Shown: positions 8,465 through 16,133, counted from the stretch's first letter. The stretch is 64,000 nucleotides of DNA from Dictyoglomus sp. NZ13-RE01 (GCA_002878375.1 NIRF01000001.1:186001-250000); one strand, 5' to 3'. Translations and numbers: made by a program. The notes: generated by a model from the letters alone, not told the origin.

Positions 8465-8990
8465 TATTAAATATTTTTCCTTTTTTATCTCTAAAAATGA
8501 TCATACCTTTAGTTTCGTCAATCTTTTCTATTTTATAATCCCCTACTCTATCCCCTTCTCCACAAACAATGCTTTTGTCCTCATTTTTTGACTCTAATAT
8601 AGCAAGCAAAGTTTTCTCACTTTTTAATATCCCCCTTAGATAATAAGGTAGTTCTTTTGACTCCTCCCTTTTTTCTATATAGATTACTCCCTCCTGCTTT
8701 AAGGTTGGTTTAGGTTCTTCTCTTGAAATCTCCTCTTTAACTAATGGCAAGAAAGGATTTGCTCTTCCTAATTTTAAACTTTTTATATCCACAAATTCAC
8801 TTTCTACAAAGCTTGATAATGTACTATCTTTTTCTTTATCGGTTTTATCTTGGATGTAAGATACAGGTTTTGCTGGAATAGGTTCAATTTTGTATATAAT
8901 TTCATCCTGTTTCAACAAGGTATAAGTATTTAAGGCTATTGATAAGGAAGAAGCTATTAATATTAGTCCACCCCAAACCTTTTGTCTCAT
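8454..8990 (-). CDS. pilP: PilP/GspC-like pilus assembly protein
   Basis: A 178-residue protein, last gene of the minus-strand pilus locus. Residues about 7-23 are a membrane segment or uncleaved signal. A flexible linker follows, with the LGRANPFLPL motif typical of PilP and related proteins, and then a small beta domain (YYLRGILKSEKTLLAIL, GEGDRVGDYKIEKID, GMIIFRDKKGKIFNIKM) matching the PilP/GspC homology region. In known systems this domain links the inner-membrane PilN-PilO complex to the outer-membrane secretin, so its presence argues for a diderm envelope. It starts 3 bases after pilO on the same strand. No secretin gene follows; the next genes run in the opposite direction. Confidence 0.78.
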   Translation of the reverse strand: MRQKVWGGLILIASSLSIALNTYTLLKQDEIIYKIEPIPAKPVSYIQDKTDKEKDSTLSSFVESEFVDIKSLKLGRANPFLPLVKEEISREEPKPTLKQEGVIYIEKREESKELPYYLRGILKSEKTLLAILESKNEDKSIVCGEGDRVGDYKIEKIDETKGMIIFRDKKGKIFNIKM

Positions 8991-8992
8991 TT

Positions 8993-9538
8993 TTATTCCC
9001 CCTCTAAAAGATAAATTTCAATTTTTCCTTGGAAGTTAAGAGTTCCATTATCATCCACAAGACTCATTCTATAATTTGTAAATCTTATAGGATAATTTTG
9101 TAGTTCTAAATCCTGAAAGAATGTCATAAAATCTTGATATTTTCCAATAAACTGGAAATTTACAGGTATCTTTTTAACCTTGAAGGGAAAAGATGGAGGA
9201 AGATCTTGAACCTCTACTCCCTCTTCAGGTGTAATTGAGAAGGACACTATATTATGCTTTTTAAGGAGAATAGAAAGCTCCTTAAGAAATATTGAAAAGC
9301 TTTTTTTATCAAAAATCCTTCTTCTACCTTCCAACATGAGATTTTCTCTTTCCTTTGAGAGCATGTTTAGAATATCTTTTAGTTTGCTAAGCTCCTCAAT
9401 ACTATTTGTTAACTCTAATCTCATTTCTTTTACCAAGCTTTCCTCCTTCTTAAGAGACGAATACGATGGATATAGAAAAAGTACTACGCCTAATATGAGG
9501 ACTATAAAAAAAATCAAGACATCTATTCTTTCTCTCAT
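8993..9538 (-). CDS. pilO: PilO-like pilus assembly protein
   Basis: A 181-residue bitopic protein: membrane segment at about residues 6-24 (VLIFFIVLILGVVLFLYP), a coiled-coil stretch to about residue 70 (SLKKEESLVKEMRLELTNSI), then a ferredoxin-like domain with LKKHNIVSFSITP, FPFKVKKIPVNFQFIGKY and the FMTFFQDLELQNYPIR motif typical of PilO. It pairs with PilN in the inner-membrane alignment complex. Its ATG overlaps the stop of the PilM-PilN fusion by four bases (ATGA), indicating coupled translation and a fixed ratio. Length and order are as expected for this family. Confidence 0.85.
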   Translation of the reverse strand: MRERIDVLIFFIVLILGVVLFLYPSYSSLKKEESLVKEMRLELTNSIEELSKLKDILNMLSKERENLMLEGRRRIFDKKSFSIFLKELSILLKKHNIVSFSITPEEGVEVQDLPPSFPFKVKKIPVNFQFIGKYQDFMTFFQDLELQNYPIRFTNYRMSLVDDNGTLNFQGKIEIYLLEGE

Positions 9539-10929
9539 TTAATCACTCCCACAATTCTAAAGTTTTGAATAGACTTATTTCCAATATTAACGAGGCTTGA
9601 ATTTTGCAAATTAACATCCTTAAAAATTTTAGAGTAGGTTAATGCAATCATGAAATCCGCAACCCCTTCACTATCCAAACTATAACCCTCAAAAAGTATT
9701 TTATTATCATTGTTAAACTCTAAGTTTGAGAGCCAAACCTTAACTGGAGTTATTCTACTTAAATCTCTAAGAAAATATGATGGTGAGATAAGTCTATTTT
9801 CATCTAATTCCTTAATCCAATTTTCCAATCCTTTATTTAAAGAAATTCTCTCTTCTACAGTTTTTCTTAACCATCCTATCTCCGCTCTTCTCTCATTTAG
9901 ATTCTGCTCTAAATATATTCTCTCCTTTTTAATATCTCTTATTCTGAGATTTAAATACATATTTCCAGAAAGAACAATTATCAAAGCCAAAGCTCCAGCC
10001 AAAACAGACCTTAATAAAACTTCCCTTTCAATTTTTAAACCTACTTTCTCCCTTCCAATAATATTAATAGTAGGAATTGATGGGATTTTTTGATTTGCCA
10101 AAAGCACTCCCATATTTCCCAGCCACAAATTCTGATTTACAGTTAAAGGAATATTAGAGAAGTTTTCGGAAAGGTAGGAACTTAAAGGGATAAATTTTTC
10201 CTCTTCCCCAATAACTATTATCTCATCCAGCAAAAAAGAAGTAGAAATATAAGTTTTTATTTCATCTATCCATGAAAGAAGAGTTGAATTTATTGGAGAG
10301 CTTTCTAAAAGAAGATCTGAAGTACCAATACTTAAATTGTATAAATTATACAAATTCCCTTTTTGGAAAAGATAAATATCTGTAACATCATTTCCTAAAA
10401 ATATGATTGCAATATTCTTTGAGAAGTCATAATTTTCTAAGGTAAGTCCTCTTATAAAGGAAAGAGATGAAATTTCCATATACTTTAAGTTTAACGATAA
10501 CCTTTCAGAAAGTTCTTTCCAAAATTTTACAATGGATTTTGGATAAGTTACAACCAATGCCTTTATTTTATCTTTTTCAGAAGGAAGGAGAGAAAAAGAA
10601 AGATCCATATCTTTTTCTCTAAAGGAGTAGAATTCCTCAAGCTCATCTATAATATTTTCTCTTAATTCCTTAATAGGCATGGTTGGAAATTCCATAACTC
10701 TCAACATGAAATCTTTCGTCTCTAAGGTTAAATATAAATCCTTCTCTTTTACATTATTTTTCTCCAACTCCTCTTTTATAATATTAGAGATCTTTTCGCC
10801 CTCTCCCCTACTTCCAAAATCTACAGAGAAAAGATCTATTGCAAAAGATTTTTCAATCTTGAAATTTTTCTTTTGAAAAGAACCTTCTAAAACTTTTATT
10901 CTTCCATTTGCAAAATGAAAGCTAAGCAT
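9535..10929 (-). CDS. PilM-PilN fusion (GspL-like) pilus assembly protein
   Basis: A 464-residue protein combining two normally separate parts. Residues 1 to about 290 look like PilM, an actin-like cytoplasmic domain (MEFPTMPIKELRENI with ELEEFYSF, NIAIIFLGNDVTDIYLFQKG, EIIVIGEE). Then come a membrane segment at about residues 308-327 (SVLAGALALIIVLSGNMYL), a coiled coil (IRDIKKERIYLEQNLNERR) and a PilN-type ferredoxin-like domain (FLRDLSRITPVKVWLSNLEF, FEGYSLDSEGVADFMIAL). GspL of type II secretion has the same overall plan. It sits between a PilX-like gene and pilO, exactly where pilM and pilN are expected. The domain split is by eye; no frameshift is involved. Confidence 0.82.
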   Translation of the reverse strand: MLSFHFANGRIKVLEGSFQKKNFKIEKSFAIDLFSVDFGSRGEGEKISNIIKEELEKNNVKEKDLYLTLETKDFMLRVMEFPTMPIKELRENIIDELEEFYSFREKDMDLSFSLLPSEKDKIKALVVTYPKSIVKFWKELSERLSLNLKYMEISSLSFIRGLTLENYDFSKNIAIIFLGNDVTDIYLFQKGNLYNLYNLSIGTSDLLLESSPINSTLLSWIDEIKTYISTSFLLDEIIVIGEEEKFIPLSSYLSENFSNIPLTVNQNLWLGNMGVLLANQKIPSIPTINIIGREKVGLKIEREVLLRSVLAGALALIIVLSGNMYLNLRIRDIKKERIYLEQNLNERRAEIGWLRKTVEERISLNKGLENWIKELDENRLISPSYFLRDLSRITPVKVWLSNLEFNNDNKILFEGYSLDSEGVADFMIALTYSKIFKDVNLQNSSLVNIGNKSIQNFRIVGVIK

Positions 10930-10931
10930 CT

Positions 10932-11330
10932 TTACTCCTCACTCCATAAAGTTATATTAATAATATAAGGGGTATATGTTCCACTTCTTTGACCTTCTAT
11001 TCTTAATGTTCTTGACCAAACACCTACTGTACCAGTAGATACAATTTCAAAAGTTGGAGAATACCAAAAAAAGGAGACAGTATATCTTCCTAAAGAACCT
11101 GTTTCAGTAACATTTGCTGATATAGTGAAGGAAGTAGGATTATCAGTCCAAATAGCACTACAAATACCAATCTCTGCTCCTCCCTCTGCAATATATAGAG
11201 CCTGTTTTTCTCCTATTTGGGCTCCCACCTTTCTTATATTTTGCTCCCAAATACTAAGAACCCCAGCCATAACTAAGCTGAGTATAACAAATATTAATAA
11301 AACTGCAATAATAATTTGACCTGATTTCAT
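10932..11330 (-). CDS. PilX/GspK-like minor pilin
   Basis: A 132-residue protein with an N-terminal hydrophobic helix (MKSGQIIIAVLLIFVILSLV) followed by EKQALYIAEGGAEIG, the Q-A-x-Y-x-A-E-x-G signature of PilX and GspK proteins. It lacks the usual Gly-Phe cleavage site with Glu5; the segment starts K-S-G-Q. The remaining beta region (GRYTVSFFWY, TGTVGVWSRTLRIEGQ) is short for the family. I chose the ATG at 11330, which overlaps the upstream stop as ATGA. A TTG at 11348 would add six residues, but neither start has a Shine-Dalgarno. It lies between the LTD-bearing minor pilin and the PilM-PilN fusion and may cap the pseudopilus tip. Confidence 0.78.
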   Translation of the reverse strand: MKSGQIIIAVLLIFVILSLVMAGVLSIWEQNIRKVGAQIGEKQALYIAEGGAEIGICSAIWTDNPTSFTISANVTETGSLGRYTVSFFWYSPTFEIVSTGTVGVWSRTLRIEGQRSGTYTPYIINITLWSEE

Positions 11331-12352
11331 GGCGAAGGAGGTAGACAATAGACTGTAATTTGAGATACTCTATAATTTGTATATGTACAACTACCCCAAT
11401 TTGATGGATCCTGAGATGCTCCTTCAATTGATTTCCTTAAAAGTGAGAAATAATCATTTCCAGAATGAAATCCTCCCCATGTGGAAGTATATTGAACTAT
11501 ATCTACAACTCTATTAATTGTATTTTTAACCTCAACAGTATCACCTTTATTATTTAGAATCGCCCCATTACTACCTAAACCATCACTATTCGTCTCAAGA
11601 ACAATTGTATTATTTGGAATATTATAATGAGATGGAAGATTTGAACCATTAGCACCTATTAAGGCGCACCAACCAGGAGGAAGATTAAAACTTCCTGACC
11701 TTACACTACTTATTATATTCCCATTAACCTTCCAATTTTGTAGATTTATTGTATATGTTGTTCCATTATAAATTTTAATAAATTCCATATAAGCCTCCTT
11801 TGGATTATTACTATTTTTATCCTTTGGGGGAAGATCATACATAATTTCTGTAATAAATATAGAATAAGTGACGGGAACAATTTCTGATCTCATACTTATG
11901 TATGTAGAATATTTCTTTTCATTATCCATTACTACAGTAATAGATAAGGTTCTTATGGCGGATGCCAAGGTTGTATAGGTTCCTTGGGCATCAAGACCTA
12001 CAAATCTTAGCTCTTTAATAGGTCCTGCCTGAATTTCATTATCTACAGTGAAATAATACTTTCCATTGTATAAAGTATAGGAATATGAAACAGAATCTCC
12101 TGATGAAAGATTCAAGGTTAAATACCCAAGGGTTTGAGTAGATGGACTTATATCTAATACTTGAGAGCCCTGTCTTATCTCCCTTGTTAATCTATCAAAA
12201 ATGATCTGAACATTTGAAAGCCTTTCTTCCTCTTCAAACTTTGCATTATATATATCAAAAACCCTTGGAAGAATATTTACAAGGAGCAAAGCCAATAAAG
12301 CTAATATAGAGACAGCAGTGAGGATCTCAATAAATGTAAATCCCCTCTTCAT
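11327..12352 (-). CDS. Minor pilin (PilW/GspJ-like) with C-terminal lamin-tail domain
   Basis: A 341-residue protein. The start MKRGFTFIEILTAVSILALL is a class III prepilin signal: cleavage after Gly4, Glu5 of the mature chain present. Residues about 30-160 resemble PilW/GspJ (IIFDRLTREIRQGSQVL). Residues about 165-330 look like a lamin-tail domain (LTD): FITEIMYDLPP, EAYMEFIKIYN, INLQNWKVNG, FNLPPGWCALIGAN, LNNKGDTVEVK, VVDIVQY, then SLLRKSIEG with SQDPSNWG, the closing signature of LTDs. Bacterial LTDs are known mostly from secreted or cell-surface proteins, including nucleases. Here the domain would sit at the outer end of a pseudopilus. The gene lies between the PilV-like and PilX-like genes. 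Confidence 0.85.
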   Translation of the reverse strand: MKRGFTFIEILTAVSILALLALLLVNILPRVFDIYNAKFEEEERLSNVQIIFDRLTREIRQGSQVLDISPSTQTLGYLTLNLSSGDSVSYSYTLYNGKYYFTVDNEIQAGPIKELRFVGLDAQGTYTTLASAIRTLSITVVMDNEKKYSTYISMRSEIVPVTYSIFITEIMYDLPPKDKNSNNPKEAYMEFIKIYNGTTYTINLQNWKVNGNIISSVRSGSFNLPPGWCALIGANGSNLPSHYNIPNNTIVLETNSDGLGSNGAILNNKGDTVEVKNTINRVVDIVQYTSTWGGFHSGNDYFSLLRKSIEGASQDPSNWGSCTYTNYRVSQITVYCLPPSP

Positions 12353-12354
12353 TT

Positions 12355-12771
12355 TTATCTTCTCCTTGATATTATTGAAACAAGTATACTTCTCTCCTCA
12401 CCGGAATCTAAAATACCATTATTATTTGTATCTTCCCCTACTTTAACTGTCACCTGTTTTAGCTTATCAGTTAACGTTGGATCAGGTAAAATCGTATAAG
12501 TTAACGTCGTATATGTTATTGAATATAAATAATTTGTCCAGCCCTCAGAAGAAAAATTTCCAGATAATGTAAAGCTTGCTGTCCAATTATTTATTATTGC
12601 CTTCCTATACTCTTCAAGCTTTTTTTCTGCCAAAATTAATGCTTGACTTTCTGCGGTTATTAATGAATCTTCTATTAATATATTTGAAATTCCCATCCAA
12701 AAATAAGTAAGAATTAAACTTAATAATAAAATAGAGACAAGAACTTCTATAAGGGTAAATCCCCTTTTCAT
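12355..12771 (-). CDS. Minor pilin (PilV/GspI-like)
   Basis: A 138-residue prepilin: MKRGFTLIEVLVSILLLSLIL gives a textbook class III signal with cleavage after Gly4 and Glu5 of the mature chain. The helix continues into EDSLITAESQALILAEKKLEEYRKA, the A-x-x-L-A-E-x-K-L-E-E pattern of PilV/GspI proteins. A short beta domain follows. Residues DTNNNGILDSGEE form an EF-hand-like acidic loop, which may bind calcium as in other pseudopilins. Its stop is two bases before the LTD-bearing pilin and its start overlaps the upstream FimT-like gene by four bases, so the minor pilins are co-translated. Confidence 0.87.
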   Translation of the reverse strand: MKRGFTLIEVLVSILLLSLILTYFWMGISNILIEDSLITAESQALILAEKKLEEYRKAIINNWTASFTLSGNFSSEGWTNYLYSITYTTLTYTILPDPTLTDKLKQVTVKVGEDTNNNGILDSGEERSILVSIISRRR

Positions 12772-13199
12772 GGGACATTTACCTCAATAAATCCTTTTTT
12801 GTTTACATTAATCCAAGAAGTATAAGTATTTAGAGTAATAGTTATGGTAACAGAATCTGTAAGATCTCCATCATTAAACTCTATTGTATTATCAGATGTA
12901 AAAATTCTTCCCTCTGTAAAAGTCCCTGAAAGTGTTCTTCCTAAATCATCCATAAAAGTATAAGATGTATAGACATTTGGAAGAAAAACATGGGGAATAA
13001 AAGTTAAAGTAGAAGTTGCATGAAGTAAAATAGATCTTTGCCTTACATATCTTAAATCTTCTTTAAGTTTATTTGTAAAATTTCTAATGAGAAGTAAATC
13101 ATCAGAACTACTTCTAAAGGAAGTATAGGCAATAAAGAATACTACTACCAAAATTCCAACCGCAATTATCACTTCCAATAAAGTAAACCCATTTCTCAT
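12768..13199 (-). CDS. Minor pilin (FimT/GspH-like)
   Basis: A 143-residue prepilin with signal MRNGFTLLEVIIAVGILVVVFF (cleavage after Gly4, Glu5 present). After the helix comes NFTNKLKEDLRYVRQRSIL, the typical D-L-x-x-x-R-x-x-A/S pattern of FimT and GspH, then a beta domain ending INVNKKGFIEVNVP. In known systems GspH/FimT begins the minor pseudopilin tip complex. In the order H, I, J, K, this gene heads the minor-pilin run that continues with PilV-, PilW- and PilX-like genes. The gap to the previous gene is 48 bases of AT-rich sequence with no visible signal. Confidence 0.86.
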   Translation of the reverse strand: MRNGFTLLEVIIAVGILVVVFFIAYTSFRSSSDDLLLIRNFTNKLKEDLRYVRQRSILLHATSTLTFIPHVFLPNVYTSYTFMDDLGRTLSGTFTEGRIFTSDNTIEFNDGDLTDSVTITITLNTYTSWINVNKKGFIEVNVP

Positions 13200-13247
13200 A
13201 GCTATATTTTAACAAATTTTAAAATTTAAATCAAAAAAATTGAAATT

Positions 13248-13712
13248 TTACTCAAACCCAACCTTTCCATTCCTATTAAATTTTATGATTCTTTTTCCAA
13301 GATATGTGGAGACTGTAATTTCTCCCTCAGGATATAAATTTCCATTTTCAAAATAAAAAGTGTAAGTATTTGTAGGGCTTGTTATTTTTATGCCAGAGGG
13401 AACAAGCTGGGGAAGAAGATATGATTTTTTGGAATTTTCTCCATAAATCCAATAATAAAGAGCGGATTTATATTTTGGTGAATATTCAAAGCTATAAACT
13501 ATCTTTTCCTGCTTTAAAATAGAAAGCTCCAAGGCGTATCTTGCATTTATAATAATATCATGAGAAATAATAAAGGCTTGAGCTCTTAGAAGGATGAAAA
13601 TATGAATAAGCATGTATAAAAGAAGAGTAAGGATAGATATTAGAATAATATAGATGATTACTCTATCAATCTTTTGGAGACTATCTTTTAAAATTTTTAA
13701 TTTCTCTCTCAA
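13248..13712 (-). CDS. Membrane-anchored minor-pilin-like protein without prepilin site
   Basis: A 154-residue protein. Residues 1-17 are charged (KLKILKDSLQKIDR), 18-42 are a membrane helix (VIIYIILISILTLLLYMLIHIFILL), and the rest is beta-rich. The C-terminal half ends FYFENGNLYPEGEITVSTY then RIIKFNRNGKVGFE, similar in pattern to the closing strands of FimT/GspH. There is no Gly-Phe-x-x-x-Glu cleavage site, so a normal prepilin peptidase should not process it. The frame starts at a TTG at 13712 with no Shine-Dalgarno, so the start is uncertain. It lies between the major-pilin terminator and the FimT-like gene. I do not recognise the family. Confidence 0.65.
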   Translation of the reverse strand: MREKLKILKDSLQKIDRVIIYIILISILTLLLYMLIHIFILLRAQAFIISHDIIINARYALELSILKQEKIVYSFEYSPKYKSALYYWIYGENSKKSYLLPQLVPSGIKITSPTNTYTFYFENGNLYPEGEITVSTYLGKRIIKFNRNGKVGFE

Positions 13713-13742
13713 TTTTTTATCTAAAAATTTTTAAAAGAAAAA

Positions 13743-13766
13743 GCCCCGAAGGATTTCCTTCGGGGC
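13743..13766 (-). terminator. Terminator after major pilin gene
   Basis: The arms GCCCCGAAGG and CCTTCGGGGC form a 10-bp GC-rich stem with a 4-base loop. On the minus strand it is followed by TTTTTCTTTT, a good U-tract. It lies 17 bases after the pilin stop. Since the minor pilin genes follow directly without a clear new promoter, it probably acts as a partial terminator that makes major pilin more abundant. Confidence 0.88.
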
Positions 13767-13783
13767 AAGAATTTTTAAAAGTT

Positions 13784-14161
13784 TTATGGTTTGTAATAAT
13801 CTAAACTATAAGAGTTTCCTGTTTTTGTATAGTTTAATATATGTGGATTATTTTCATCGGGAGTTATATTATTATCTACAGTATAATATTTATCATTATA
13901 TGGACAACGAGGACGCTCTGCAAAATATGTAGTATCTTGCAAAAAAGCATTAAATGCAGCAGCATCTGCAGGATACGAACCGGTTTTATTTCTATAATAC
14001 TCTAAACTAGTTTGAATAATAGCTATATTTGCTCTATGGGCGTTCTTCTTTGCATCATCAACTGCTTCAAAATATCTTGGTAGTGCAATTGCTGCTATTA
14101 TTCCTAAAATAGCGATCACTACTAAAAGTTCTAATAGGGAGAATCCTTTGCTTCCCTTCAC
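13784..14161 (-). CDS. Major pilin / pseudopilin (GspG- or PilA-like)
   Basis: A 125-residue prepilin starting MKGSKGFSLLELLVVIAILG, with cleavage expected after Gly6 and Glu5 of the mature chain (Glu11 of the precursor). The helix continues through IIAAIALPRYFEAVDDAKK. The short globular part (ANIAIIQTSLEYYRNKTGSYP, then DNKYYTVDNN-like turns and a Tyr-rich end) has the size and layout of GspG major pseudopilins. It starts with GTG, 6-7 bases after the strong site AGGAGGTGA. It has its own promoter and a strong terminator, as expected for the most abundant subunit. Whether the fibre is a pilus or a secretion pseudopilus cannot be told here. Confidence 0.9.
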   Translation of the reverse strand: MKGSKGFSLLELLVVIAILGIIAAIALPRYFEAVDDAKKNAHRANIAIIQTSLEYYRNKTGSYPADAAAFNAFLQDTTYFAERPRCPYNDKYYTVDNNITPDENNPHILNYTKTGNSYSLDYYKP

Positions 14162-14202
14162 TTAATTCACCTCCTTTCTTTTAGAATTATTTTACTTTTC
14201 AA

Positions 14203-14230
14203 ATTATATCACAAACTATTTCTTTTACAA
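14203..14230 (-). promoter_or_regulatory. Promoter of major pilin gene
   Basis: A consensus TATAAT (14208 down to 14203) with TTGTAA (4 of 6 matches) as -35 box and a 16-base spacer. It lies inside the last codons of the MNT gene and just after it, and would start transcription near 14196, about 35 bases before the GTG. Confidence 0.68.
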
Positions 14231-14571
14231 AGAACTTTTCCTTCTTTTAAAATATTACTAAATAAAATCTTTTCTTCTTTTGTAATTACAATTATGTCCA
14301 CTGCAATTTTTAATTGTTCTGAGAAGAATTTGAAATAGGGCTTAATCCTCAGAATAAAATCTTCCTCCTTCTTTTCCTTTTCAACTATTAATAAGTCCAC
14401 ATCAGAAAGCCCATGAAAGTCTCCTCTTGCAAGAGAGCCAAAGAGAATTATCTCATCAATATTGGGAAAAAGCTCCATTGCAGTTTTGCATGATTCTTCC
14501 AACTTTTTAAAAAGCTCTTCTTTATCTAAATAAATGGCTTTCACAGAACCTGATGATATTACTCGCCTCAC
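14209..14571 (-). CDS. MNT-type nucleotidyltransferase (antitoxin of HEPN-MNT pair)
   Basis: A 120-residue minimal nucleotidyltransferase. The motif GSLARG is at residues 45-50, the paired aspartates DVD at 57-59, and the third acidic residue lies in VDIIVI near 92. In studied HEPN-MNT pairs this protein modifies the HEPN RNase with AMP and blocks it. The start is GTG at 14571: AGGAGG sits 6 bases upstream, so it overlaps the HEPN gene by 50 bases. A second in-frame GTG at 14544 has no such site. The pair sits between pilC and the major pilin gene. The family is firm; the role as an antitoxin is inferred. Confidence 0.9.
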   Translation of the reverse strand: MRRVISSGSVKAIYLDKEELFKKLEESCKTAMELFPNIDEIILFGSLARGDFHGLSDVDLLIVEKEKKEEDFILRIKPYFKFFSEQLKIAVDIIVITKEEKILFSNILKEGKVLCKRNSL

Positions 14572-14914
14572 TTATTGCCTCCTGAGCTTTTGATCTATTA
14601 AAATAATCTGCAGGTTTTCCAGATACAAAACCGTTTGGATATCTCGTTGAGATATAGAAGATATCTAAAAATTGGGCAGATTCTTTTATTTTTTCTGGTA
14701 TCTCTATATGATCTTTTAAAAGTTCCAACATTTCTGTTAATGAATGTCCCCATAATTCATATCCAATTTTTAGACCTAAAGCTTTAATAATTTTTTCCGC
14801 TGATTGCTGGGCAGAAAAACATGCCCACTCATAAAAACCATTCTCCATATCCAACTTTGCTTTTTCTAAATCTCTAATACCTTGCTCATACCAGTCTTTC
14901 CATCTACTTTTCAT
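14522..14914 (-). CDS. HEPN domain protein (putative RNase toxin)
   Basis: A 130-residue all-helical HEPN protein: DWYEQGIRDLEKAKLDME, YEWACFSAQQSAEKIIKAL (the usual A-x-F-x-x-Q-Q-A-x-E-K pattern), HSLTEMLELL, and the C-terminal R-x4-H motif RFCESH at residues 122-127, the catalytic pair in HEPN RNases. It overlaps the MNT gene by 50 bases and starts 11 bases after pilC stops, behind the ribosome site AGGTGA. Such pairs are typical toxin-antitoxin modules in thermophiles. Position inside a pilus operon is unusual and may mean co-option or simple insertion. Confidence 0.9.
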   Translation of the reverse strand: MKSRWKDWYEQGIRDLEKAKLDMENGFYEWACFSAQQSAEKIIKALGLKIGYELWGHSLTEMLELLKDHIEIPEKIKESAQFLDIFYISTRYPNGFVSGKPADYFNRSKAQEAISEASNIIRFCESHLFR

Positions 14915-14925
14915 CCATCTCTCAC

Positions 14926-16131
14926 CTATCGTCTAAAGAGTCTTACCATATTAAACATGGGTAGGTACATAGAAAGAGCTATAAAGAATACAATTCCACC
15001 AAGAACCAGAGTGATGAGAGGCTCAATGAGAGAAGTCAATCTTTTTGTTTGATTGTCAAGCTCTCTTTGAGAAAATTTTGAGTATTCCTCAAGCATTTCA
15101 TCCACTCTTCCACTTCTCTCCCCTACTCCAACCATTCTTACAAGCATAGGGGTAAACATCTCCTCCTCTGCCATTGCTTCAGAAAGACTCCTTCCTTCCA
15201 TTATAGCTCTATAAATTCTTTTAAGTCCATCTGCAAAGTATAGGTTTCCTACAACATCCTGAAGAATTTCCAAGGAGTGGGTAACAAGAATTCCACTGGA
15301 AAGGAGAATGGCAAAAGTAGATGCAAATCTTGTTAAAATTAACTGTCTCCACATTTTACCAATTCTGGGTATGTTTAGCTTTTTCTCATCCCACCATCTT
15401 TTCACTTTTGGATTTGAAAGTAAAATTCTTGTAAGAATAAAAAGTCCTATAAAAATAATGAATAAAAATAGGATATTGTTTTTTACAAAGGCACTTATTC
15501 CTAAAAGCATTCTTGTGGGAAGTGGAAGAGGGACATTCATCCTTCCATAAATTCTTTGGAAGGTTGGAACTACAAAGGTTAAAAGAAAGATTACAACACC
15601 AATTGCAGCAATAATTACTATGGTAGGATAGGTTAATGCGGATTTTATTTTCTCTCTTAATTCATGCTGTGAGTCAAAATACCTTGCAAGTCTATCAAGC
15701 ATTATGTCTAAGCTTCCTGTTACCTCTCCAGTCCTCACAAGACTTATAAAGATGTTTGGAAATACATTTGGAAATCTACTTAAAGCCTCAGAGAGACTTT
15801 CTCCACCATCTATACTTAACCTAACTTGTCTTAATACTTCCTTGAAATATTCGTTATCTGTTTGTTGGGCTAAAGTTATTAAAGCATCAGTTAATAATAT
15901 TCCTGATCTTAAAAGGGTTGCAAATTGAGAGGTAAAAATTACAAGCTCTGGTAGAGTAACCTTTTTGCTAACAGTTAATGTTTTCCAAAATGAAGATTCT
16001 TTTTTTAATGATATTACATATAATCTCTGTCTTCTAATAAGTCTTCTTGCATCTCTCTCCGATTCTGCCTCAATAATACCTTTTAGTATTCTTCCTTGAG
16101 GGTCCTTCGCTGTATATTCAAAGCGAGGCAA
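14926..16131 (-). CDS. pilC: PilC/GspF inner-membrane platform protein
   Basis: A 401-residue protein with the full GspF/PilC plan: N-terminal YTAKDPQGRILKGIIEAES, then two homologous helical domains each followed by membrane segments. The first repeat reads FTSQFATLLRSGILLTDAL with FPNVFPNIFISLVRTGEVTGSL; the second reads FASTFAILLSSGILVTHSL with FTPMLVRMVGVGERSGRVDEML. The C-terminus ends in the usual hydrophobic span and MYLPMFNMV. It anchors the motor ATPase and helps extract or insert pilins. It begins 2 bases after pilB on the same strand. Length is normal for the family. Confidence 0.95.
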   Translation of the reverse strand: MPRFEYTAKDPQGRILKGIIEAESERDARRLIRRQRLYVISLKKESSFWKTLTVSKKVTLPELVIFTSQFATLLRSGILLTDALITLAQQTDNEYFKEVLRQVRLSIDGGESLSEALSRFPNVFPNIFISLVRTGEVTGSLDIMLDRLARYFDSQHELREKIKSALTYPTIVIIAAIGVVIFLLTFVVPTFQRIYGRMNVPLPLPTRMLLGISAFVKNNILFLFIIFIGLFILTRILLSNPKVKRWWDEKKLNIPRIGKMWRQLILTRFASTFAILLSSGILVTHSLEILQDVVGNLYFADGLKRIYRAIMEGRSLSEAMAEEEMFTPMLVRMVGVGERSGRVDEMLEEYSKFSQRELDNQTKRLTSLIEPLITLVLGGIVFFIALSMYLPMFNMVRLFRR

Positions 16132-16133
16132 AG

